Assembly (NCBI RefSeq): GCF_034424315.1
Contig: NZ_CP139972.1
Coordinates: forward strand, 5,518,001-5,582,000
Origin: Chitinophaga sancti
GTDB taxonomy: Bacteria; Bacteroidota; Bacteroidia; Chitinophagales; Chitinophagaceae
DNA: 64,000 nt
Direction of reading: 5' to 3'
Positions 26,755 through 35,422 of the stretch are shown here, piece by piece (positions within the stretch are counted from its first letter, which is position 1; the number at the start of each line of letters is the position of its first letter). The notes under the pieces are model-generated. The model searched no databases. It was given only the letters and a program-made list of their open reading frames with translations, and was not told where the DNA came from. Made by a program: the position numbers and the translations under genes.

Positions 26755-27327
26755 ATGAGTACCTTATCACTTCAAAATTTTCTCCAAAAGAATACATTAC
26801 TCAATGAAGAAGAGTCAGAAAAAGTAGCCAGCGCTTTTAAGCTTATAAAGGTCGGCCGCAATGAGATGATAGAGCGGGAAGGAGATATTTGTGGACATTT
26901 CTATTTTATTCATAGAGGCTGTCTGAGATTATATGAAATTGATAAGAAAGGGAACGAGATAACCGCCTATTTTGCTTTCGAAAATAGTTTCATTACTTCC
27001 ATTACAAGTCTGATTACACAAAAACCTTCGAGAGATATACTTATTTCGCACGAGCCTTCTGAACTCATGGTGATTGACAAAGTATCATTTTTTAATCTGA
27101 CGGAAAGATATCCTCCGTTTAAACTGTTCTATAACAAGACGATTGAATTTGCCTTTATCCATGCGCAAATGCGGATCTACAGTTTTCTTGGGATGGATGG
27201 AATAGATAAACTGAAATGGGTATTGGAACATGAGCCTATGCTACTGACAAGGATTTCAAGCAAAGCGGTGGCTTCCTATTTAGGCATGACAAATTCCACC
27301 CTGAGTAAATTGAAAGCTAAGCTCTGA
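26755..27327 (+). CDS. Crp/Fnr family transcriptional regulator
   Basis: A 190-aa regulator. The N-terminus is a cyclic-nucleotide-binding-like beta barrel (KVGRNEMIEREGDICGHFYF at about 32-51). The C-terminus has a short helix-turn-helix, ISSKAVASYLGMTNSTLSKL (167-186), near the protein end. No Fnr-type cysteine cluster is visible. The perfect palindrome directly after the stop (27327-27350) is the obvious candidate operator, and the YdhR-like gene after it the candidate target. The last base of the stop codon lies in the palindrome. Confidence 0.88.
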   Translation: MSTLSLQNFLQKNTLLNEEESEKVASAFKLIKVGRNEMIEREGDICGHFYFIHRGCLRLYEIDKKGNEITAYFAFENSFITSITSLITQKPSRDILISHEPSELMVIDKVSFFNLTERYPPFKLFYNKTIEFAFIHAQMRIYSFLGMDGIDKLKWVLEHEPMLLTRISSKAVASYLGMTNSTLSKLKAKL

Positions 27328-27350
27328 AATGTTGTCATATGACAACATTT
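27327..27350. promoter_or_regulatory. Perfect 24-bp palindrome, candidate Crp/Fnr operator
   Basis: The core TGTTGTCATATGACAACA is flanked symmetrically by AAA and TTT. Position is immediately after the Crp/Fnr gene and 18 bases before the -7 box of the YdhR-like gene, so it covers or abuts the -33 region. No T-run follows, so a terminator is unlikely. Confidence 0.8.
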
Positions 27351-27367
27351 GTTACTCATGCTCCTTC

Positions 27368-27375
27368 TACTTTTG
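27368..27375 (+). promoter_or_regulatory. -7 box for the YdhR-like gene
   Basis: TACTTTTG is an exact TAnnTTTG, with TTTG 16 bases upstream at 27348-27351, at the edge of the palindrome. The same 16-base spacing is seen for the Crp/Fnr promoter. Confidence 0.55.
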
Positions 27376-27406
27376 TTTTATCATTTAACAACTAAAAAGT
27401 ATTAAA

Positions 27407-27729
27407 ATGAGTAATTCAATCAGAAGGGTTTTTCTATACGGAGAATTTCAAACAATTGTTCCGCAGTTTACCGAAGAGTTATGGAGTATGGTGAACAAAC
27501 AGCTGAAAGAGGTGAAAGGATTAGTAGCTAAAACATGGCTTTTAGGAATTGGTACACACACCATAGGGGGATTTTACGAATTCGATTCTGAAGAAAACGC
27601 AAGGAATTTGCCACTGGACTGTACGCGCAACAAGCGAAAAATGCAAATGCCAGTCTGACGGTGAAAATCTTTGATGGAGATACCGTTGAAGAGGCCAGTC
27701 GTGAGATGGGCTCTCCCTTTTACAAATGA
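27407..27729 (+). pseudogene. YdhR-like monooxygenase-fold protein, frameshifted
   Basis: The first frame reads MSNSIRRVFLYGEFQTIVPQ to about codon 66 and then ends early at 27658. Shifting frame near 27601-27606 (one base lost) restores FATGLYAQQAKNANASLTVK, then IFDGDTVEEASREMGSPFYK and a stop at 27729. The restored 107-aa product looks like the YdhR family of small dimeric ferredoxin-like proteins. It could be a true pseudogene or a sequencing error. The group II intron lies just downstream. Confidence 0.75.
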
Positions 27730-27777
27730 TGGTGAAGCATCCTTTATTTGTTCCGGCGACCCCATCGGCAAGCACAG

Positions 27778-27803
27778 GAGCCGCATGCAATAACGTGCGG
27801 CTC
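27778..27803 (+). terminator. Hairpin at the intron insertion site
   Basis: GAGCCGCA (27778-27785) pairs with TGCGGCTC (27796-27803). It would end YdhR-like transcripts, though its T-run is now interrupted by the intron seven bases later. Class C group II introns typically insert after such hairpins. Confidence 0.7.
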
Positions 27804-27810
27804 TATCGAT

Positions 27811-29796
27811 GTGCGCCAGGCATGGTTATAAGCTCTAAGGTGTAAGTCCTGAATGAGCGTTGCAGTACGTATCATTAGCCAAAGGCAAGGGTGTCGTGGG
27901 TGACCACGAATCTGAAGGAAGCCGGCGGCAAACATTCGAGCCCACGAACAGAAATGGTATACAAGGCAAGGCATGGTGGGCGATGTCGCATCACAGACAA
28001 AAGCCCTATACTGCACGGAACCATGTTGTGTAAATACCGGGGCTACATGAATGGAAAGCGTATAACCTTACCCTGGGAGATCTGCTGGCAATCCGGCAGA
28101 GGTATGAGAGAATACCGAAGCGGAAACAGAAGTCAGCATAAAGAATGGCTTCAAGGTGCCATCAGAAGTCAGCCGAGGTCATAGTAAGCCGGCAACGAGC
28201 TGCATCCCGAAACGAAGGCAAAAGCAGAAGTCTCACAAAAGGAAGAAGGACCGAATGTTAGAATGGCGAAAATGAACAAGCCGTTTATGAGCGAGGCGAT
28301 CACAACGGAAGAACACTGGAAAACTACCTGTGCGAGGATAAGCCGGAAGCTGAAAGTAAAACACAGGAGGAGTTGAGCCTCATCATGCAATCAATGGGAG
28401 TGACGCCGGGATGATTTTTTTTTTTCAAAGTAATAGTATGCTGGAAGAAATATTAGATATCCGCAATGTACAAAAAGCCTTTAAGCAGGTAACTGCCAAT
28501 AAAGGAGCGGGGGGTATAGATGGTATGCAGACCGATGAACTTCGTGACTACCTGAATACGAACTGGCAGACGTTGCGGACCAGTATTTTAGAAGGCAGGT
28601 ACGGCCCCCAGGCAGTTAAGAAAGTAGAAATAGACAAGGAAAATGGCGGCGGTAAAAGAATGTTGGGAATACCTACTGTAATCGACAGGCTAATTACCCA
28701 GTCAATATCCCAATGGCTAAGCCCACAGTATGAAGGAGAGTTTTCCAATTATAGCTATGGGTTTAGAGAAAACCGGAACGCTCATCAGGCATTGTATCAG
28801 GCACAAACAAACCTGAACGACGGCTATGAATGGGTAGTGGAGTTGGACTTAGACAAGTTTTTCGATCGGGTGAACCATGACCGGCTAATGTCGCTTCTGG
28901 CCCAAAAGATAGCTGACAAGAGGACGCTGAAACTACTGCGCTCATACCTGAATTGCGGGATGATGGAAAATGGGGTTGTGATAGAACGTAAGGAAGGCAC
29001 TCCTCAAGGCAGCCCTCTCTCCCCCCTGCTGAGCAACATTGTTTTAAACGAACTGGACAAAGAGTTAGAGGCAAGAAGCCACCGGTTTGTACGGTATTGC
29101 GATGACTGTAGCATCTACGTGAAAAGTGAAAAGTCAGCGACGCGCGTGCTGTCAACAATCACCGAGTTCATAGAAAAGAAGCTAAAGCTAAAAGTAAACC
29201 GTACAAAAAGTAAAGTGAGCCGTCCGATAGAGAGTACGCTTCTGGGTTTCTCTTTTTATCGAAGAGAGAAAGGGTGGGCAGTGCGCATTGCATCTAAATC
29301 GCTGAGAAAGATTAAAGAGAAGATGAAGGATCAAACGCAGCGTAAAGCCCCCGGCAAAGTGAAAGACAAGATAAAGAAGATGGAGGCCATAATAGTAGGT
29401 TGGGTGAATTACTTTCGGATAGCCACGGCCAAAAGCAGAATGGAAGAACTGGACAGGTTGGTAAGAACACGTCTAAGAATGGGAATATGGAAACAATGGA
29501 AAAGGCCATCAACACGGTGGAAAAACCTGAAAATGTTGGGAATTAATGTGGGTAAAGCTTATGAGTGGAGCAACAGTCGTAAAGGCTACTGCCGCATTGC
29601 AAACAGTGCAATACTGCACCGAGCCTTGAACAACGACTACTTTACTAAACAAGGGTATGTAGGGTTCGCCAATCACTATTACTGGAAAACAACTCACCAA
29701 ACTAAGTTATTCTGACAAACCGCCGTATACCGGTCGGTACGTACGGTGGTGTGAGAGGACAGAAAGCCGGCATGACCGGCTTTCTTCCTACTCGAT
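27811..29796 (+). mobile_element. Group II intron (class C-like), about 2 kb
   Basis: The 5' end GTGCGCCAGGCATGG, the conserved blocks CTCTAAGGTGTAAGTCCT and TAGCCAAAGGCAAGGGTGTC, then GAAGGAAGCCGGCGGCAAA, are group II intron domain I sequence. The RT gene lies in domain IV. Domain V/VI-like pairing is at 29720-29790 (CCGCCGTATACC against GGTACGTACGGTGG, then AAAGCCGG/CCGGCTTT), and the intron appears to end with CTACTCGAT at 29796. It looks complete. Exact ends are estimated from motifs to within a few bases. Confidence 0.88.
28411..29715 (+). CDS. ltrA: Group II intron reverse transcriptase/maturase
   Basis: A 434-aa RT-maturase. The RT part has NKGAGGIDGM, YGFRENRNAHQA, VVELDLDKFFDRVNHDRLMS and QGSPLSPLLSNIVLNELDKE. 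The catalytic box is YCDD (in RYCDDCSIY) where YADD is usual. Domain X is clear (GWVNYFRIATAKSRMEELD, RLRMGIWKQWKRPSTRWKNL). No H-N-H endonuclease domain follows, as expected for class C. The frame opens at 28411; ATG 28438 (MLEEILDI) is a likely alternative start, matching related proteins. Confidence 0.94.
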   Translation: MIFFFQSNSMLEEILDIRNVQKAFKQVTANKGAGGIDGMQTDELRDYLNTNWQTLRTSILEGRYGPQAVKKVEIDKENGGGKRMLGIPTVIDRLITQSISQWLSPQYEGEFSNYSYGFRENRNAHQALYQAQTNLNDGYEWVVELDLDKFFDRVNHDRLMSLLAQKIADKRTLKLLRSYLNCGMMENGVVIERKEGTPQGSPLSPLLSNIVLNELDKELEARSHRFVRYCDDCSIYVKSEKSATRVLSTITEFIEKKLKLKVNRTKSKVSRPIESTLLGFSFYRREKGWAVRIASKSLRKIKEKMKDQTQRKAPGKVKDKIKKMEAIIVGWVNYFRIATAKSRMEELDRLVRTRLRMGIWKQWKRPSTRWKNLKMLGINVGKAYEWSNSRKGYCRIANSAILHRALNNDYFTKQGYVGFANHYYWKTTHQTKLF

Positions 29797-29883
29797 TTTG
29801 TTCAAGCAGGTTCAGTTGAACTCCCTCTCTACAACCAATCCATTCAATCAGTCAAGTAGGAGTAAACGGAGAATAGAGGGAAT

Positions 29884-29916
29884 AAAAAAAGCCTGTAAGC
29901 GCTTAGCTTACAGGCT
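29884..29916 (-). terminator. Terminator for tRNA-Phe
   Basis: On the minus strand AAGCCTGTAAGC pairs with GCTTACAGGCTT around a five-base loop and is followed by seven T. It lies just past the tRNA 3' end. Confidence 0.85.
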
Positions 29917-29919
29917 TCG

Positions 29920-29992
29920 TGGTGAGGGCCGGAATCGAACCGGCGACACAAGGATTTTCAGTCCTTTGCTCTACCAACTGAGCTACCACACC
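29920..29992 (-). tRNA. tRNA-Phe (anticodon GAA)
   Basis: A 73-base cloverleaf. The acceptor is GGTGTGG/CCTCACC with one T-T mismatch, and the D arm is AGCTCAGTTGGTAGAGC. The anticodon arm AGGACTGAAAATCCT gives loop anticodon GAA, and the T arm is GCCGGTTCGATTCCGGC. The discriminator is A and CCA is not encoded. An accessory patch with the group II intron abuts its 3' side. Confidence 0.95.
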
Positions 29993-30067
29993 ATCTCTTT
30001 TCTCACATCCTTCTCTCGAAGGGAGTGCAAAGATAACAAAATCTGAATTTAAAATCCAAATATTATT

Positions 30068-30841
30068 CTAAGAAATTGTTACAGTTATACGAATTTCTTC
30101 CAGAATGCCTGTCCACAGCGCATTTCGCTGTTCCAATGCTTCGCGGCATGCGCTGGCGGCTTCTTCCCATTTACGGGTATCAGTACCACAAAGTTCCTGT
30201 ACCATCTCCATACCAAGGTGACTATGGTGATCACCATCCACTTCAATATGACGCTCCAGGTAATATTTGAACAGGCTGATCTGTCCGGGGAATTGCTTGT
30301 CCAGATCATTAACCAGCGCTACGAACATATCAGGAATGAGGTCTTCACGGCCAAAGGTGAAAACAGCAGCCTGCACGTGAATAGGTGCATTTTCGATCAG
30401 GTCAAAGGTATGTTGTACAAATGATCTGGCGGCAGGAGGGAAGGTGGCAAATATATCGGTAAGGGCTACACCTTTTTGCAGAGACAGCAGGGCATTCTCC
30501 ATTACTGAAGTATCTGCACCTACCTGTTTCATCGCCTCCAGGTATAGTTCGAAATGACTGACGCGTTTGCCATCAGGATCAATATCACTTTCTTCGCCTG
30601 TTACAATCTCATTGATCAGGTAGCGGGTAGCAGCATTGCCTGCAGGTACCCATGGCAGGGTGGTGCAGGTAAGATGGCGTTGCAAAGATTTTAAGAGTGA
30701 CATGAAATCCCATACAGCGAAGATATGATACTGCATAAAAGACCTGATGTCTTCCATGCGTTGCATTTCATGATATAACGGATGTTGAATAATCTTCTCC
30801 CTTACAGGTGCAATAGCAGCCCTGATCAAATCATGTCCCAT
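30068..30841 (-). CDS. DUF3050 family protein (heme-oxygenase-like fold)
   Basis: A 257-aa protein. DUF3050 signatures are HPLYHEMQRMEDIRSFMQYH (19-38), HIFAVWDFMSLLKSLQR and the C-terminal YLERHIEVDGDHHSHLGMEM. The histidines in the last motif are typical of the heme-oxygenase/TenA-like superfamily, but no reaction is known. I chose ATG 30841; the frame is open to 30868, which would overlap recQ by 17 bp. It follows recQ by 10 bp and is probably co-transcribed. Confidence 0.85.
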   Translation of the reverse strand: MGHDLIRAAIAPVREKIIQHPLYHEMQRMEDIRSFMQYHIFAVWDFMSLLKSLQRHLTCTTLPWVPAGNAATRYLINEIVTGEESDIDPDGKRVSHFELYLEAMKQVGADTSVMENALLSLQKGVALTDIFATFPPAARSFVQHTFDLIENAPIHVQAAVFTFGREDLIPDMFVALVNDLDKQFPGQISLFKYYLERHIEVDGDHHSHLGMEMVQELCGTDTRKWEEAASACREALEQRNALWTGILEEIRITVTIS

Positions 30842-30851
30842 AGTTGGTTTT

Positions 30852-33053
30852 TTAGTTCCCGTAAACAACGAGGAACTTAATACGCATCAATTTCAATTGT
30901 TCAAGGGTGTAATCGCTATCGATGAGTTCTTCGCGGGCCAGGGCCAGACTGGAGGTCTCGCAACCTTTGAAGTATTCCATGATTTCGTCCTGGGCATAAT
31001 CATCCAGTTCTTCATCAAGGCAATAGTCAAGATTGAGTTTGGTGCCACTCGCCACGATGGTTTCCATTTCGTCCAGCAGTTGCGGAATAGTAAGTTCCTT
31101 GTTGCGGGCAATGGTTTCCAGCGGCATTTTCTTATCGATATTCTGGATAATGAACACTTTCAGACCGCTCTTATTCACCACACTCTTCATGACAAAGTCA
31201 TCCGGTTTTACGATGTCATTTTCCTCTACATATTTAGAGATGACATCTACGAACTGTTTGCCATAGCGTACAGCTTTTCCCTTGCTTACACCCTGAATCT
31301 TCTCCAGTTCCTGCACGGTGGTGGGGTACTGGGTAGCCATATCCTCGAGGGAGGTTTCCAGGAAGATAACGAATGGAGGGAGGTTCTTTTCTTTTGCTAC
31401 CTTTTTACGCAGCTCTTTCAGCATTTCGAAGAGAACAGGATCGGCGGAAGCCTGGGCTTCTGCAGCTACATCATCTTCTTCATTGCCTTCTTCTTCAAAT
31501 TGGTGGTTGAGTGAGACCATGATAGAGTAAGGCGTCTTGAGGAACTTTTTACCCTTATCAGAGATCTTTAGCAGGCCATATTCTTCGATGTCTTTGGCAA
31601 TCAGGTCTTCCAGCATCATCTGGCGGATGAGGGAATTCCAGAAGTGCGCATCGAATTCTTTACCCTCGCCGAACACTTCCAGTTGGTTGTGACCATAGGT
31701 CGTGATCTGCGGGTTGCTTTTTCCGGTAATGATATTGACAACGTAGTCCGTGCCAAAGCGTTCTTCCAGCGACTGGATGGCTTTGAGTACGATTACTACG
31801 CGGTTCTTCACTTCAATTTTCTCTTTTGGATTACGACAGTTGTCGCAGGCCCCGTTACATTGGTGTTCTTCGTACTTCTCGCCGAAGTAGTGAAGGATCA
31901 CTTTGCGGCGGCAGGCAGAGCTTTCAGCGTAGGCAACTGTTTCGTTGATGAGCTGAGCGCCCATTTCCCTTTCGCTGAGCGGCTTGTCGCGCATCAGGTG
32001 TTCCAGTTTCTGTACATCCTTATAAGAGTAGAAGCATACGCAGATACCTTCCAGTCCGTCACGACCTGCACGACCAGTCTCCTGGTAGTAGTTCTCCAGG
32101 CTCTTGGGAATGTTGTAGTGTATAACGAAGCGAACGTCCGGCTTATCGATACCCATACCGAAGGCGATGGTAGCTACGATGACCTCACATTCTTCGTGCA
32201 GGAACATATCCTGACGCTGAGCGCGGGTACCGGCATCCAGACCTGCATGGTAAGCGACTGCCCGAATATTATTAGCCACGAGCATATCCGCCAGTTCTTC
32301 GGTGGTTTTACGGTTCAGGGTATAGATAATACCACTTTTACCTTTATGCAGGTGGATAAACTTGACGATTTCGCGAATGGTCTGCTCTTTCTTCCTTTTT
32401 GGGCGGATCTCATAATAGAGGTTCGGCCTGTTAAAGGAGGACAGGTATACCTGTGGATCGCGGAGACCCAGGTTTTTGACGATGTCGCTTTGTACTTTAG
32501 GAGTAGCGGTAGCGGTGAGGGCGATGATAGGCAGATCGGCATTGATCATTTCTATCATTTCCTTGAGACGGCGGTACTCAGGACGGAAATCGTGTCCCCA
32601 TTCTGAGATACAGTGAGCTTCGTCTACTGCTATGAAAGAGATTTCCAGTTCCTTAAAAAACTCCAGGTTTTCAGCCTTGGTCAATGTTTCCGGTGCTACG
32701 TATAACATTTTGGTTTTTCCGGAAAGGAGATCGGTTCTTACTTTCTTGATTTGAGCTTTAGAAAGGGTAGAATTTAGAAAATGCGCTACATTATCCTTGC
32801 TACTGTAGGAGCGTACTAGATCTACCTGGTTTTTCATTAAAGCTATGAGCGGAGAGACGATCAGAGCACATCCTGGACTCATTAATGCCGGGAGCTGGTA
32901 GCAAAGAGACTTTCCTCCACCGGTTGGCATAATGACAAAAGTATCTTTGCGGGCAAGAATGCTTTTAATGATAATTTCCTGATTCCCTTTGAAAGAATCG
33001 AATCCAAAATGTTCCCGTAATGCATCTATCAAACTTACCTTTACAACAGCCAT
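30852..33053 (-). CDS. recQ: ATP-dependent DNA helicase RecQ
   Basis: A 733-aa 3'-5' DNA helicase for recombination and repair. In order: Walker A MPTGGGKSLCYQLP (about 37-50), DEAH box VDEAHCISEWGHDFRPEY, FNRPNLYYE, QETGRAGRDG (motif VI), the zinc-binding cysteines of the RQC domain (CRRKVILHYFGE, then CNGACDNC), the winged helix and an HRDC domain (PTTVQELEKIQGVSKGKAVRYG). Length is slightly above E. coli RecQ (609) because of an extended C-terminus. A TTG at 33062 is upstream; ATG 33053 (MAVVKVSL) is preferred. Confidence 0.96.
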   Translation of the reverse strand: MAVVKVSLIDALREHFGFDSFKGNQEIIIKSILARKDTFVIMPTGGGKSLCYQLPALMSPGCALIVSPLIALMKNQVDLVRSYSSKDNVAHFLNSTLSKAQIKKVRTDLLSGKTKMLYVAPETLTKAENLEFFKELEISFIAVDEAHCISEWGHDFRPEYRRLKEMIEMINADLPIIALTATATPKVQSDIVKNLGLRDPQVYLSSFNRPNLYYEIRPKRKKEQTIREIVKFIHLHKGKSGIIYTLNRKTTEELADMLVANNIRAVAYHAGLDAGTRAQRQDMFLHEECEVIVATIAFGMGIDKPDVRFVIHYNIPKSLENYYQETGRAGRDGLEGICVCFYSYKDVQKLEHLMRDKPLSEREMGAQLINETVAYAESSACRRKVILHYFGEKYEEHQCNGACDNCRNPKEKIEVKNRVVIVLKAIQSLEERFGTDYVVNIITGKSNPQITTYGHNQLEVFGEGKEFDAHFWNSLIRQMMLEDLIAKDIEEYGLLKISDKGKKFLKTPYSIMVSLNHQFEEEGNEEDDVAAEAQASADPVLFEMLKELRKKVAKEKNLPPFVIFLETSLEDMATQYPTTVQELEKIQGVSKGKAVRYGKQFVDVISKYVEENDIVKPDDFVMKSVVNKSGLKVFIIQNIDKKMPLETIARNKELTIPQLLDEMETIVASGTKLNLDYCLDEELDDYAQDEIMEYFKGCETSSLALAREELIDSDYTLEQLKLMRIKFLVVYGN

Positions 33054-33332
33054 TGCATTCAAAATTTAAAACAAATAAACTCTAAAGAAAGTAACAAATT
33101 ATGGATATTGTTTATGTGTTTTTTAGGGGACACGAAGTTAACTAAAATTGCATTGACCCCCAATTAAATTTATCCGAAATGAAGTACAGTACTGCTTTGG
33201 CATGCGATTTCGCAGCAGGGCCAGCAGGTAGGGGCTGCAGCTGGTAAAGAAGCGGAGGTGTATTATTAATCATTCAGCGCAACTCATTATAAAATAGGTG
33301 CATGTATAGGATTGAATCTCCCTAATACTGGT

Positions 33333-33340
33333 TAACTTTG
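33333..33340 (+). promoter_or_regulatory. Promoter for kdsD (near-leaderless)
   Basis: TAACTTTG matches TAnnTTTG, with TTG at 33312-33314 giving an 18-base spacer, a good Bacteroidota promoter. Transcription would start near 33347, two bases before the ATG at 33349. Confidence 0.7.
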
Positions 33341-33348
33341 CAGTGCTC

Positions 33349-34323
33349 ATGAAAAACAGAACGGATATTAATATAGCAGCTATAGCAAAAAGAACCCTTC
33401 AGATGGAGGCTGCAGCGATAGACAATCTTCAGAAGTTTATCAATGCTGACTTTGAGCAGTCGGTGGCCCTCATAGCGGGGTGTACCGGCAGGGTAGTGGT
33501 TACTGGTATTGGCAAGAGCGCTATCATTGGCCAGAAAATTGTGGCTACATTTAATTCTACAGGTACACCTGCCCTTTACATGCATGCAGCTGATGCGATT
33601 CATGGGGACCTGGGTATGATCCGGGATGAAGATGTTATTCTCTGTATTTCGAAAAGCGGCAATTCGCCGGAGATCAAAGTATTAGTACCGCTGGTCAAGA
33701 GCTTTGGAAATAAGCTGATTGCCATAACTGGCAATGTCGATTCTTATCTTGCCAGGGAAGCGGACCTCTTATTAAATACAACTGTTGACCAGGAGGCTTG
33801 TCCTAATAACCTGGCACCCACCACAAGTACTACTGCCCAATTGGCAATGGGCGATGCATTGGCGGTGTGTTTAATAGAATGGCATGGTTTTACGGCAGCT
33901 GACTTTGCAAAATTCCATCCGGGGGGTACACTTGGTAAAAAGTTGTATCTCAAGGTATTGGATCTCTGCCGTCAGCACGACGCGCCAAAGGTATATCTGG
34001 ACAGCTCATTGAAAAACGTAATTGTGGCTATTAGTTCCGGTATGTTAGGAGTAACAGCCGTTTTAGATAGCAACGACCAACTTAGCGGGATTATCACAGA
34101 TGGTGATCTGCGCCGTATGCTGGAAAAAAGTATGTCAACTGACAATGTGACTGCCAGTGATATCATGTCTCGCCACCCCAAAACAATTCAATGTGATGAA
34201 TTGGCTGTAAATGCCCTGGAGTTGATGAGGCAACATGATATTACCCAGTTGTTAGTGCTGGATGACAAGAAGTATATAGGTATTATTCATTTACATGATT
34301 TAATCCGGGAAGGAATTATTTGA
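33349..34323 (+). CDS. kdsD: Arabinose-5-phosphate isomerase (KpsF/GutQ family)
   Basis: A 324-aa enzyme converting ribulose-5-phosphate to arabinose-5-phosphate, first step of Kdo synthesis. The N-terminal SIS domain has VVVTGIGKSAIIGQKIVATF, GDLGMIRDEDVILCISKSGN and HPGGTLGKKL. Two CBS domains follow (about 205-262 and 270-324). I chose ATG 33349; an in-frame GTG six bases earlier lies upstream of the predicted transcription start. It is followed by manC after 4 bp. kdsB and kdnAB at 55-58 kb use the same pathway. Confidence 0.92.
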   Translation: MKNRTDINIAAIAKRTLQMEAAAIDNLQKFINADFEQSVALIAGCTGRVVVTGIGKSAIIGQKIVATFNSTGTPALYMHAADAIHGDLGMIRDEDVILCISKSGNSPEIKVLVPLVKSFGNKLIAITGNVDSYLAREADLLLNTTVDQEACPNNLAPTTSTTAQLAMGDALAVCLIEWHGFTAADFAKFHPGGTLGKKLYLKVLDLCRQHDAPKVYLDSSLKNVIVAISSGMLGVTAVLDSNDQLSGIITDGDLRRMLEKSMSTDNVTASDIMSRHPKTIQCDELAVNALELMRQHDITQLLVLDDKKYIGIIHLHDLIREGII

Positions 34324-34327
34324 CACG

Positions 34328-35419
34328 ATGACTTACGTGAACAGGCATTTTTATGTGGCCATTATGGCCGGAGGTATAGGTAGTAGGTTCTGGCCTTATA
34401 GCCGTACAGACTATCCCAAGCAATTCCTCGACATTTTGAATACGGGGAAGAGCCTTCTGCAATGGACATATGAGCGATTCTCCCAGTTTATTCCACGGGA
34501 AAACATATTTGTAGTTACGCACCAGCATTATATTGGCAAGGTGCAGGAACAGCTGCCTGATGTGGTCGTTGACAACATTGTGCCTGAGCCGTTCCGCAAG
34601 AACACCGCGCCCTGCATTGCATATATTTCCCACAAGATTTACGGACAGGACCCCAAGGCAAACATCATTTGTGCGCCGGCCGATCACCTGATCATGGATG
34701 CAACCGCATTTACCAGCACCTGTCTCAATGCCCTGATGTTCGTTCAAAAACACAGTGCACTGGTGACCCTGGGTATCAAACCGACCCGACCTGACACAGG
34801 ATACGGGTATATCCAGTTTGAAACCCAGCAGGTGGCGGACAATGTATACCCCGTAAAGACCTTCACTGAAAAGCCTAATTTAGAACTGGCCAGGACCTTT
34901 ATACAAAGTGGAGACTTCCTCTGGAACGCCGGGATCTTCGTATGGAACGTGAAAACCATTCTCGCCGCTCTGAAGACCTACCTGCCGGAGGTAGACGAAC
35001 TTTTTGAACAATACAGTTCCGCCCTAAACACCCCCGAGGAGAAAAAGGCGATTGAAACCATCTATCCACAGTGTACCAATATCTCTATTGATTATGGTAT
35101 CATGGAAAAGGCTGATAACGTTTACGTAATCCCGGCCAATTTCGGATGGAGTGACCTGGGTACCTGGGCGTCTGCCTACGAAAACCTGGAAAGGGATGAT
35201 TCCGGCAATGCCATTCAGGGTAAGAATGTGATGATGATCGATGCTACGAACTGTATGGTAAGGGCTCCCCACGATAAGTTGCTGGTTTTGCAGGGCCTCG
35301 ATGAATTCATCGTGGTAGATACCAACGACGTTTTGCTGATCTGCCGCAAAGACCATGAACAGCAAATAAAGGAATACGTAGCAGAGGTAAAGCGCAACAA
35401 AGGAGAGAAGTACCTTTAA
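34328..35419 (+). CDS. manC: Mannose-1-phosphate guanylyltransferase
   Basis: A 363-aa enzyme making GDP-mannose from mannose-1-phosphate and GTP. The N-terminal nucleotidyl-transferase signature is AIMAGGIGSRFWPYSRTDYPKQF (12-34). Others are APADHLI (about 117-123), TLGIKPTRPDTGYGYI, FTEKP and NAGIFVWN. It is the short, single-domain type without the C-terminal phosphomannose isomerase cupin. It overlaps no gene and sits 4 bp after kdsD and 3 bp before the aminotransferase, so the three are probably one transcript for envelope sugars plus amino-acid metabolism. Confidence 0.93.
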   Translation: MTYVNRHFYVAIMAGGIGSRFWPYSRTDYPKQFLDILNTGKSLLQWTYERFSQFIPRENIFVVTHQHYIGKVQEQLPDVVVDNIVPEPFRKNTAPCIAYISHKIYGQDPKANIICAPADHLIMDATAFTSTCLNALMFVQKHSALVTLGIKPTRPDTGYGYIQFETQQVADNVYPVKTFTEKPNLELARTFIQSGDFLWNAGIFVWNVKTILAALKTYLPEVDELFEQYSSALNTPEEKKAIETIYPQCTNISIDYGIMEKADNVYVIPANFGWSDLGTWASAYENLERDDSGNAIQGKNVMMIDATNCMVRAPHDKLLVLQGLDEFIVVDTNDVLLICRKDHEQQIKEYVAEVKRNKGEKYL

Positions 35420-35422
35420 GAT

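Noticed and set aside
26755..27327. Possibility that the Crp/Fnr gene is truncated
   Set aside because: The helix-turn-helix is close to the C-terminus in many Bacteroidota members; the 190-aa length is normal.
27811..29796. A reverse transcriptase defence system or retron in this place
   Set aside because: The RNA around the RT has group II intron domain sequences and a maturase domain X, which explains it fully.
29798..30046. An 82-aa plus-strand frame across the tRNA-Phe gene
   Set aside because: It covers the tRNA and its terminator on the opposite strand; no codon or motif support.
31644..32606. A 320-aa plus-strand frame inside recQ
   Set aside because: It is antisense to clear RecQ motifs and rich in Phe and Val as expected of a shadow frame.
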